From the NCBI RefSeq assembly GCF_040183065.1, contig NC_091131.1, positions 10,572,800 to 10,636,799 on the forward strand: a DNA stretch of 64,000 nt. Reading direction: 5' to 3'. Below the pieces are notes generated by a model. It was given only the letters and a program-made list of their open reading frames with translations. It had not been told where the DNA came from and searched no databases. The stretch's first letter is position 1. Every line of letters starts with the position of its first letter. The stretch is from Periplaneta americana (lineage: Eukaryota > Arthropoda > Insecta > Blattodea > Blattidae). The translations under genes were made by a program, and so were the position numbers. Positions 55,240 through 64,000 of the stretch are shown here, one piece after another.

Positions 55240-56790
55240 AATGATTTCAAATTCATTTCATTCATTCAAGTGTTCTGCCCAAGGACAGGTCTTTCACTGC
55301 AAACCCAGCATTCTCCAGTCTTTCCTGTTTTCTGCCTTCCTCCTTGTCTCATATCATCCATATATCTTAATGTCGTCTATCATCTGATATCTTCTTCTGC
55401 CCCAAACTTTTCTCCCGTTCACCATTCCTTCCAATGCATCCTTCAGTAGGCAGTTTCTTCTCAAACAGTGACCCAGCCAATTCCTTTTTCTCTTCCTGAA
55501 CAGTTTCAGCATCATTCTTTCTTCACCCACTCTTTCCAACACAGCTTCGTTTCTTATTCTGTCTGTCCATTTCACACACCTTCATTTGTCTTCACTTCGT
55601 CATAATGTCCAGGTTTCTGCCCTCATACAGTGCTACAATCCACACAAAGCACTTCACTAGTCTCTTCCTTAGTTCTTTCTCCAGAGGTCCGCAGAAGATG
55701 CTCCTTTTTATATTAAATGCTACCTTTGCCATTGCTATTCTCCTTTTGACTACTTGGCAGCAGCTCATGTTACTGCTTATATTACACCCCAAGTATTTGA
55801 AGCTGTCCACTTGCTCTACTGCCTCATTTAGAATTCGCAAGTTTACCTTCTTTACTTTTCTTCCTATGACCATGGTCTTCGTCTTGTTGGCATTTATCTC
55901 CATTCCATACTGCTCACAGCTGTCATTTAGCTCTAGTAACATATCCCTTAGTATCATCTCCTCTTCTGCTAACAACGCCATATCATCAGCAAATCTTAAT
56001 ACACTTTATTCTTCTTCCTCCTCCTATCACTCCTCCCATGTTCTGAAAACAGTTCTTCACTAAATGCTCCAAGTAGATGTTGAACAGGGTAGATGATAAA
56101 GGGCATCCTTGTCATACTCCTCTTCCTATTTCACTTCCTTCATACATTTCTTCTCCTATCCTGACTTTGATTTGTTTCGCATAAAGGTTACTGAACAGTC
56201 TCTTCTCTTTCCAATCCACGCCAATTTTCGTCAGGATTCCCATCAGGATTCCAATCCACTCTGTCAAATGCCTTTTCTAGGTCCACAAATACCACATACA
56301 CTTCTTAATTTTTCTCTAGGTATTTTTCACCAAGCAGTCCAATTTCATCTCTCATACCTTTTCCCTTCCTAAAGCCAAACTGCTCTTCTTCCATCTTAGA
56401 ATATAAGCGTCGATTCAGTATTCACACAAGAATCTTCGCCGAGTGTGATATCAGGCTAATAGTCCTTTGTAAAAAGGTATCCCCATAACATACCATGAAG
56501 GCACTTGGGGGGGCATGGAGGTAGAGCCTCATGTTTTCCATGACCTCGGCACTAAAATGAGGTGGTGTGGTCGGCACCATGCTCTGACCGTCTTTTACCC
56601 CTGGGAAAGACCCAGTACTCAATTTTATAGGAGGCTGAGTGAACCTCGGGGCCGTTCTGAAAGTTTGGCAATGAGAAAAAAAACCTGTCACCACCTGGGA
56701 TCGAACCCCGGACCTTCCAGTCCGTAGCCAGCTGCTCTACCAACTGAGCTATCCGACCACCTCCTTTGTAGAACATTAAAAATGAGTAAA
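55240..56790 (-). mobile_element. LINE, reverse-transcriptase region, with nested SINE
   Basis: The minus strand encodes the palm C-terminus and thumb of a non-LTR reverse transcriptase: MALLAEEEMILRDMLLELND, GMEINANKTKTMVIGRKVKK, FKYLGCNISSNMSCC, then, after frame breaks, WTDRIRNEAVLERVGEERMM and RKRNWLGHCLRRN, ending in the 3' tail near 55250 (ATTCATTCATT). A 5' part with broken palm sequence extends to at least 56462 and resumes after the SINE. Related pieces are at 6895, 11745 and 44808. It lies antisense in Sos intron 2. Confidence 0.88.
56472..56761 (-). mobile_element. tRNA-derived SINE, family 4
   Basis: The minus-strand head GTGGTCGGATAGCTCAGTTG, then box B GGGGTTCGATCCCAGG. A long body follows (ATGAGGCTCTACCTCCATGC). 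A 9-bp duplication TCCTTTGTA lies on both sides (56463-56471 and 56762-56770), inserted in the LINE. Confidence 0.85.
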
Positions 56791-57599
56791 CATTTTAAGA
56801 AAATGCCTTGTTGTATCATCAGGCATTTCATTTCAAGCCTTTTTAACCTACGAATTCTCGAGAATTTTGTAAAACTTGAGACAATAAACATATTTCCATG
56901 TATACCCACGAATTTTACGACAGATACCAAGTACGAAAATAGTTGGCCTCCCCCTTCCTGACGTAACTAAAAAAAATGCCATTTACATTTCAGACAATTG
57001 CTCAGCCAATCAGGAACCAGTTTCGTTGAGATCTTAAATATATTTATGTATTTACACCATTCGGTAAACAAGTTTACTCTAGAAAGTTTTTGTTTTCAAA
57101 CAGTATTAAAATTTGTAGTTAGGCCTACATGATACTTCTGATCACATATATAACAGATTGGCCATTCCCATGTCCCATTCCACTGTCAATTGGTAACGAC
57201 CACTAGATGGAAGTACAGTTGCTTCATGCAATTCAAATGAGAGTTACAACGTGATGGCAGTTCGTGAAATTGATAAAAGTTGTTGCCTTCAAAGCCTATA
57301 AGGCTGTTCAATCTGTTAATATATGATCAGGAATGGTACTCAAACAGATTAATGGGGACCATATTGTTTTGTAAATGTGATATGCGTGAAATTTTCCACA
57401 ATCACTGTCTTTGTTACATTTACCCTTCTAGGTAGCTGAAATATCATATTTAAGCAAAACATTTTTCGAAATTTCTATCGCAAAAAATACGAAATATGCA
57501 CCAAAATTTTATTCAATATTATTACAAAACATGTTGAATTTTTTTCCAGTCACTTAGTAATGCCAAGTTACTGTGTACACTCATTTCTCATTTTTACTA
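56791..57599. other. Sos intron 2, no recognised feature
   Basis: Nothing supported. Confidence 0.4.
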
Positions 57600-58202
57600 C
57601 TGGGTGTTCAGTTCAAAGTGTGTAATGGCTCGCTGTATGCCGTCATGTGGCTAGTCGTTGAGCCTAGAGAATTCTATCTTCCTACACTTCCACAGAGGCA
57701 TATTAACTATGTCAGAGAAGTTGCCTGGCAAGTACGGCGTTCATTCTGAAGAGTACTTACCGATACGTACGGTAACTCCAGTAGTGGTAGGAATGTAAAC
57801 TATTTGGAAACATGTAGTGGGGTGAGTTTTTTTCTTACTGTCGGGATATGGGGAGAGGGTTAAGATGATTACTTACGTATTTGTTGACATTAACTTCGAC
57901 GGTCAACATGGACACGGAGCATTTGATTTGTGTTGTGGAATGTTGCCGTACGCAGCAGATGATAACAAATACCCTGCGTACGACTTGCCCGCGCAAAACA
58001 CAGTTCGAAAGAGGTTATGGTGGCACACAAACCGTACAGACCGCCATCTGTTGCTACAACGTTCAAGTTATACCGTACACGCTCTCAAGTTCAGATTGAA
58101 TGCCTTGATTAATAGGCAACTTCTCTGACATAAAAGCTGAAACTCGCTTCAAATCGCTGACTCACAATAGTGACGTCATGACACTTTGAAATGAACACCC
58201 AG
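57600..58202 (-). mobile_element. 603-bp MITE, CTGGGTGTTCA ends, copy 2 (inverted)
   Basis: Ends CTGGGTGTTCAGTTCAAAGT and its inverse lie between TA dinucleotides. The interior is the reverse complement of the copy at 48825 (for example GGCAACTTCTCTGACAT near 58113 against ATGTCAGAGAAGTTGCC near 48899). Confidence 0.85.
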
Positions 58203-58269
58203 TAGTTCCATGGCTATCAAAAGAAAGTCGATTTCTGTGGTCGACTGTAACATACAACATAACATTCTT

Positions 58270-58482
58270 TAATCTTTGCTGCAATAGGTACATTTTGTAT
58301 CGGAGGCTGTATTTTGATTCAAAGAGATTTGTGGGGGAACTAGCAGAGGACCGCAGTGAATTCGGTGTGAATTGTTTGCAGACAGTGTGGTTCCCTGTGT
58401 CTAATGTGGACAGTAAGAGGGGCTTTTCTGCATACACAAAAATACTAATTGCCACACATATCTTCTTGTGGACAGTGTAGAA
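58270..58482 (+). mobile_element. hAT transposase C-terminal fragment
   Basis: Encodes YRRLYFDSKRFVGELAEDRS, then VWFPVSNVDSKRGFSAYTKI and L. This resembles the hAT dimerisation region (WFPVS-VD-ERSFS-Y). About 60 residues remain. Confidence 0.6.
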
Positions 58483-58494
58483 ATCACCATGCTT

Positions 58495-59860
58495 AGTTTA
58501 TGTTTTGGTGTTGTATTGTATTTATTAACATTCCATGGTATTCATACATGCTTACAGCTAGAATATGGAACAAGTCAAAAAACTTAATACTATTATAAAG
58601 TCTTAATTTATAGTCACAGTCTAGATGAAATATATATAGACGAGATTTACAATATAGTCTACTAGTACAACACAAAGTTCTAGTATCAGTTTCATGAAGC
58701 GTTATTGAATGTCACGAATTCACCTACAGAATAGAAGGCGTGAGAAATTAGGTACTTCTTTAATTTGGCCCTAAATAATTTTATGTTTTGAGTTTCATTT
58801 TTTATATCGATAGGGAGGCTATTAAACATTTTACTGCCATATAACGCACTCCTTTTTGATAGCACGATAGACTTGCCGATGGAGTACGAAAGCCATTTTT
58901 TTTTGACGTGTATTTATGCTATGAACTGTTGAATTAGTTACAAAGTTTTCGCGATTACATACGAGGAAGACTATTAATGAAATGCCATGGGCATTATTTG
59001 TAGTTTTTTTAAAATAGTCCTACACGACTCCCTAGATTTCGCACCTACTATTATTCTAATTACTCTTTTTTGTAATAGAAATATATTGTTACTATCTGTG
59101 GAATTTCCCCAGAATATTATTCCAAAACTCATTACCGAGTGGAAGTATGCAAAGTATATTGTTTTTAAGGTATTGATATTTACTATCTTTTGCATAGATC
59201 TAATAGCAAAACAAGCTGAATTTAGTTTGGGGGTAATTTCTTTAATATGATTTTTCCAATTTAACACATTATCGATTTTTAAGCCAAGAAATTTGGTTGT
59301 TGTTTCTAATAGGGATCTATTGTTAATTATTGCGCTAGAAATTTGCGACGTTGAATTTGGACAGGATTTAAATTGAATTATGTTAGTTTTGTTACAATTT
59401 AATACTAATTTATTGACTGAGAACCAGTCACATATTTTGAAGAGAATTTCCTCTGTTGAAGATTGGAATGTGTTGCAGTTATTGGCTGTAATTACTATAC
59501 TTGTGTCATCTGCAAATAATATGGGATGACCTACATCTTTTATAAGGGGGGCAAGGTCATTTATAAACACTAGAAAAAGTAGGGGACCTAATATTGATCC
59601 TTGAGGAATTCCATTATTAATAGTTCCCCATGTCGATGTAGATTTCATAGTTGTATTGATTTCAACTTTCTGTTTCCTATCTATGAGATATGAGTGACAC
59701 CATTGGTGTGCAACACATTTAATTCCATAATAATCTAATTTATCTAGCAGCATTTTATGATTGCTGATATGTGGTAAAAGAAAGTAACAAAAAGTTTTTA
59801 TATCAAACATAACACATTACATTTAATTGACAACTTATTTCATGAAATAGTGGCAGAAAT
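58495..59860 (-). mobile_element. LINE, CR1/Jockey-type reverse transcriptase
   Basis: An open minus-strand frame of 278 residues (59810-58974) carries reverse-transcriptase motifs: GIPQGSILGPLLFLVFINDL, then LFADDTSIVI (the FADD catalytic box), VLNCNKTNIIQFK, FLGLKIDNVLNWKNHI and LLQKRVIRIIVGAKSRESCR. The C-terminal part continues to about 58680 with a frame break near the A run at 58898-58905. The 3' end is near 58500 (ATGTTAATAAATACAATACA). The 5' half is missing. It lies antisense in Sos intron 2. Confidence 0.88.
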
Positions 59861-60030
59861 CATTCATTTTATTTCACCAAAAAATACAGTCCCTACAGAT
59901 TAAACTTCACACGCGCATGCACACACACATAATGGAAGTTCGATTATCGAAATTCTAATAATCTTTGTTTTTGTCCGATAGAAATGCAATTTGGTACATG
60001 TAATATTAAGCCTTTAGACATTATTTTATT

Positions 60031-60261
60031 CCATTTTGAATCTTGCGTACACTACTTTTAACACTTGAATATAATTAATTGATAAACTAGTGGACTTACT
60101 CGTGTTAATTATGTAAGATTTGTCCGGCTTACAGCTGTTTCAGTGCTTCACGCACCACACACATGGTAGGCTCTGAGGATGGTGCATGAAGCACTGAAAC
60201 AGCTGTAATCCGGACAAATCTTACATAATTAACATGAGTAAGTCCACTAGTTTATCAATTA
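60031..60261 (+). mobile_element. Penelope-like element ends arranged as a fold-back
   Basis: A 9-bp duplication ATTATTTTA (about 60020-60028 and 60262-60270) flanks it. The left half is the inverse of the right half (AACTAGTGGACTTACTCGTG against the inverse near 60230). The same terminal family as 19034 and 30417. The insertion ends ~50 bases upstream of Sos exon 3. Confidence 0.78.
60173..60206 (+). ncRNA. Hammerhead-ribozyme-like core
   Basis: CTGAGGA, stem II GGTGC / GCACT around ATGAA, then GAAAC and AGCTGT. Compared with the copy at 19719, a U-A pair of stem II has become C-G and a G-C pair has become G-U, so pairing is kept. Confidence 0.6.
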
Positions 60262-60311
60262 ATTATTTTAGTGCTTTGTCTTTTTCATATAAATATATCT
60301 TTTCTTCACAG

Positions 60312-60395
60312 GAGGTTCTTCAGTACAAAATTGACTCCCAGGTTTCTCTCTATGTTGTTGCTGTGCTGGAATACATCTCAGCTGATATTCTCAAG
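60312..60395 (+). CDS. Sos: Son of sevenless, coding exon 3
   Basis: Acceptor CTTCACAG|GAGGTT, donor CTCAAG|GTAAAG, phase 0, 28 residues: [20 protein letters not shown], then YISADILK. It is nearly identical to human ([20 protein letters not shown]) and Drosophila ([20 protein letters not shown]) SOS, and forms the start of the second histone fold. This is the most conserved part of the N-terminus and makes the identification secure. Confidence 0.96.
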
Positions 60396-60650
60396 GTAAA
60401 GTTTTTTTTTTTTTTTTTCTGAAGCATTCTGTTTAGATTCAGGAGTGGTAAGCAGTCAAAATTTTAACTGTTGTCATAAAGCTGTTTGAACAAATCTTGT
60501 GTCTTTGAATGAATACCAGTATATACAAAAAAAAAAAAAAAAAAAAAAAAAAAAACAAACAAAAAGTTCGTATTTCATGGTGCCAAATGTTAAAACTGCA
60601 ACCATGTGAAGCTTATTTCTTTATCACTTGCTCATAACTGAATAAACATA
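60396..60650 (+). repeat. Poly(T) and poly(A) tracts in Sos intron 3
   Basis: A T run follows the donor (60404-60418), and an A run of about 29 lies near 60527-60555. Confidence 0.8.
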
Positions 60651-60654
60651 AAAA

Positions 60655-60902
60655 CTGTGTGGATTTTCTTTATTACAACACATCACACAGTGACTTACAC
60701 CTTCTCATCATATGCACTGCGGAGAAATTTGGAATTTAACCCAGGCAAATTGGTGCACAATTTAGTGATTACAAGTTGTGCACCGCCATCTCTCCTAGTC
60801 CCGAGGTAGAAATTTTACATGAAAATTTCTGATCCTGCCGGGAATCGGACCTGGGTCGGCTAGTCTGGAGGCAGACGTGCTACTGCAGAGCTAACTCGGC
60901 GG
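60655..60902 (-). mobile_element. tRNA-derived SINE, family 8
   Basis: The minus-strand head TCCGCCGAGTTAGCTCTGCA with a box-B-like GGTCCGATTCCCGGCAGG, then a ~170-bp body. Ends approximate. Confidence 0.6.
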
Positions 60903-61051
60903 ATATATACTTACATATAAAGAATTATTGTTACTGAATTAAAAATTATAAATATAGTCTGAAAAGAAGATTAGATTGCCATAACAGTTGAAATTTAATT
61001 TTCTCCATTATAACAGCTGATCTCTAAATAGCTGAATGTTTTGTATTTCAG

Positions 61052-61132
61052 CTGGCAGGAAATTACGTGAAAAATATCCGCCATGTGGAGATTACGTGCC
61101 AAGATATTCGTGTTGCCATGTGTGCAGACAAG
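61052..61132 (+). CDS. Sos: Son of sevenless, coding exon 4
   Basis: Acceptor TTGTATTTCAG|CTGGCA, donor GACAAG|GTAATA, phase 0, 27 residues: [20 protein letters not shown], then VAMCADK. It aligns with human [20 protein letters not shown] and VAMCADK. The next expected residues (VLMDM...) were not found before the right edge, so the following exon and the DH, PH, REM, CDC25 and proline-rich parts lie outside. Confidence 0.96.
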
Positions 61133-61611
61133 GTAATAAAAATTATTCTTATGTTTTGTTTCTCTAATTTATTTTATATAAGACAAATTATATTTTTATG
61201 TTATTGCTTAAATTGTGCAATGTCATAGTTGGCATAGAAAGTATGCATCTTGTGTTTAAAAGATTCTGGGTACAATGGGTATTTAGTTTAGAAGTTGCGA
61301 GAGATGTGGAGAGAAGTAGAGCTGTAATGAAGCTCTTGTTGGCAGTTATTTCTTGTTTCGTCTCTCTCCTTGATATCAAGTCCATCGTCCCTAAAATTGT
61401 ATTGTACATTTCCTTGTACATCATACATTATGGAAAAATACAGAAATAAAAAAAAAAATGATATTTTTTGTGAGTATTGTTGATTTAGTTTGAATTAAGA
61501 GAAACTGTTCTATATTTAAGTTTGACCATCAATATGACCAGAAATTACGAACATTAGTGAAGTGAAAATAAGCCCTTTGGCAGTTATTTAAAGTTTGATA
61601 ATGATCTACTG
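61133..61611 (+). other. Sos intron 4, proximal
   Basis: Nothing recognised. Confidence 0.5.
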
Positions 61612-62598
61612 GATGTAACAGAATAACTATTCATAATTTCTGATGTGATAGAGAGCATGAAATTAAACATTTTTTTCCTTAATAAAGTAATGTCTGGAAA
61701 TGTTTCATTTTCAAGTGATAGTGGTATGAAGGAAAAATTGAAAGAATCTCAATTTGGAAAGTTACTTTATTTACTCTCTGTGGTTATACACAGTAACTTT
61801 TTTTTTATCTTATACCAAATATTAAGAAAATGGTATTAACAAACTGTAGAAACTTTCAAAATTGCGACCGCCATTGTTGACACACAAAGTATGATGCCGT
61901 ATGATTAACGTGGAATCCTTCAAAATATCTGTGGTCAGTTATGAAGATCGTCAAAAGCAAGAATAATTCTAGCAACTAATTCTTCTGCTGTGTCGATGGG
62001 TGATTCATAAACAATTGAATTCAATATGACCCCAAACACAAAAATCAACTGGAGTTATATCTGGAGAACATGCTGGCCAAGCAATTGGACCTGGTCTCCC
62101 TATCTAACGATTTGGAAAATGTGCATTAAAATATTTTTGACAGTTTAAGCCGAAATGTGCAGATGCACCGTCATGTTGAAAGATCACGTTTCTCCGAATA
62201 TTAATCAGGACATCTTCAAGTAGCTCCGGAAGCATTTCCACAAGAAAAATACCATAAACATGTTCATTCAATCGCGCAGGCATAAGATATAGCCTCACTA
62301 GATAGTTATCAACAAATCCAACCCAAATATTTACAGAAAACTTTCATAGATTGAGGAGATTCTCCATAGTTTTAGGATTCGTGTCACTCCAAATGTAACT
62401 GTTATGTTTATTAAAAAAGCCATCTCTTGAAAAACATGCTTCGTCTGTCCATAATATCTGGCCATTATTTTTCCTTCATACCACTATCACTTGAAAACGA
62501 AGCATTTCCGGATGTTACTTTATTAGAAAAAAATGTTTAATTTCATGCCCTCTATGACATCAGAAAATTAGGAATAGTTATTCTGTTACACTCTATAG
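61612..62598 (-). mobile_element. Mariner-like (SETMAR-type) element with ~125-bp inverted repeats
   Basis: The arms 61612-61735 and 62470-62598 are reverse complements (GTAACAGAATAACTATTC...). The minus strand from about 62465 to 62050 encodes a DDE transposase core remnant: WTDEACFSRDGFFNKHNSYI (first Asp), FSVNIWVGFVDNYLVRLYLM, VIFQHDGASAHFGLNCQKYF (second Asp), then FPNR-stop-IGRPGPIAWPACSPDITPVDF (third acidic position). The N-terminal part is missing and frames are interrupted. Confidence 0.78.
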
Positions 62599-64000
62599 AT
62601 CTTTTGATAACAGTTAGTAAAACTGGCTAACGATTTGGTAACTCACTGATTAGGTTATAAAGCAGTGTCTTCTATCTTGAAGCCCGAAATATTGAAAAAT
62701 AAACATTTTGAGGAATTTATAAATTGTTGGTAACTTCATTTGCTGTTAATTCTGAATTGTTTCTTTGTTAAATTATTTCCATCATTAGCAAACAGGAACC
62801 TTCATTACCGGCCTCTAGTTCTTCTCAATCTTTTCTTTTTTCAGTTTTACATTTGCTATAATATTACAACCTTACATTAATTATTCATATTGGGAATGAA
62901 ATTTTGACTAAAATATTTTACTGCAGCTTTGTCTATACGATTATTATGTTATTTGTATGTTTGTAAATATATTTTGAAAGTTCTTAACTGTATGTAATGT
63001 ATATTTGAATAGTAATGAAATACAGATTTGTTTGTAATTTTAATTCTAGTTACTAAGATGTATTAAGAGGTGAAGCACGTGGACACCTACTTCGATATTA
63101 GGAATACAGACAACAAATGGTTTACTTGTATAGGGTATGAACTTTGTACAGTATTGTAGAGTGAATCAATGACAGAGAATAATTTTATTTTTTCTTACTT
63201 ATAATATAAAAACAATACGTGTCTTCTTCACACACAATTCAACTAGGACTCAAGATTTGCCACGAAAAAAAAGTATATGAAAATTACGATCATAACATTG
63301 TTGTAACCAAAGTAAATATAAGCTGGACTTTAGCTAACTAACCATTTTTTGGGATGAGGATGAGGGGAGAGTTCTCTTGGATAGTTTCCATTACTGAAAA
63401 TGTTGTAGTCAACACGATATTAATTTTATGCCATCAAAAGATTGCATCAGTCTTTGTTGTATAAGGGACAGGCGTCCTCATCTTACCTGTTAAAATAAAA
63501 TGTGTAACAGACTTTTGAAACTGTATTTTATGTATTTACAACAGTAGGAATAATGCAAAGAAGTCTTCAAACAGCATTATCAGAACTCTAAACTTCACGG
63601 TTTCTGAAAGAAATCAAAGATTGTTGCCAGTTTTAACATAATAAAGTACTGTATTTGTTTGCAAGACACAAAAAATTATTTTTGTTGTATAAAGAGTTCA
63701 AGTTGGAAATTGTCACTGAAGTAGTTCTTTTGCCATTCAGTTTGTTTTTGCTGAAGAAGTCCAGTTTGCTCAGTTCAGTAGAACGACTGGCTATAGGCTG
63801 AAAGGACATGTTACAGCACCAGTTCTTCTAGAAAGGTTTCGGTGTCATGTCATTCTGTACTGATAAAATGATGAAAAGTTATGGGAGCTCTGCCTTCTTG
63901 ATGTTACTCATTCTTCATGATTTATACATTGAGAATTTTACTTTGCATTGCAATGAGTGATGAACTATTTGGATTGTTAGAAATGGAACTGAGCTTCTGT
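62599..64000 (+). other. Sos intron 4, no exon found
   Basis: AT-rich sequence to the window edge. I looked for the next Sos exon (starting VLMDM) in all plus frames and did not see it. Confidence 0.5.

Noticed and set aside
56690-56765. Functional tRNA gene on the minus strand
   Set aside because: It is the head of a SINE with its own 9-bp target duplication.
62599-64000. Next Sos exon (VLMDM...)
   Set aside because: No frame with that start and splice sites was seen before the window edge.
1-64000. LTR retroelement or other virus-derived insertion
   Set aside because: I saw no paired LTRs, gag, protease, integrase or envelope-like coding anywhere in the window.

Overview
The window looks like nuclear DNA of an insect, most likely a cockroach or termite (Blattodea). 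It is AT-rich, its genes are split into small exons, and it has an interstitial (TTAGG)n array (the insect telomere motif) and many tRNA-derived SINEs, LINE fragments and DNA transposons. The species is inferred; the eukaryotic, insect character is seen directly.

Host genes. (1) The last exons of an unrecognised + strand gene lie at 1272-1464 and about 6016-6087, with a 3' UTR to about 6735. (2) The 5' part of Son of sevenless (Sos, the Ras guanine-nucleotide exchange factor) runs on the + strand from 28190. Its four exons (28190-28294, 54816-55079, 60312-60395, 61052-61132) give 178 residues of the N-terminal histone-fold region. Intron 1 is about 26.5 kb, intron 2 about 5.2 kb, and the gene runs off the right edge. 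Nearly everything else is repeat.

1-22 kb: a Helitron end, a long-inverted-repeat mariner-like MITE, two hAT relics, LINE fragments, a 142-bp satellite (12.1-13.4 kb), SINEs, and a Penelope-like element inserted in a SINE. 22.2-27.2 kb, about 1 kb upstream of Sos: a P-element-like transposon with 31-bp perfect terminal inverted repeats, a target duplication and a decayed multi-exon THAP-domain gene. 28.3-54.8 kb (Sos intron 1): mariner, Tc/mariner, hAT, pogo/Tigger, Helitron and LINE insertions, often nested with clear target duplications, plus a 1.9-kb G/T minisatellite. 55-64 kb (introns 2-4): LINEs, a MITE inverted relative to one in intron 1, and a mariner-like relic.

The most interesting signals are the P-like element beside the Sos promoter; Penelope-like element ends with hammerhead-ribozyme core motifs whose stem II changes sequence but keeps pairing; inverted MITE copies flanking Sos exon 2; and SINE families with different tRNA-like heads but a similar 3' end. 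I found no convincing evidence of a wholly new type of system. The unusual features are mostly well-preserved examples or combinations of known element classes.
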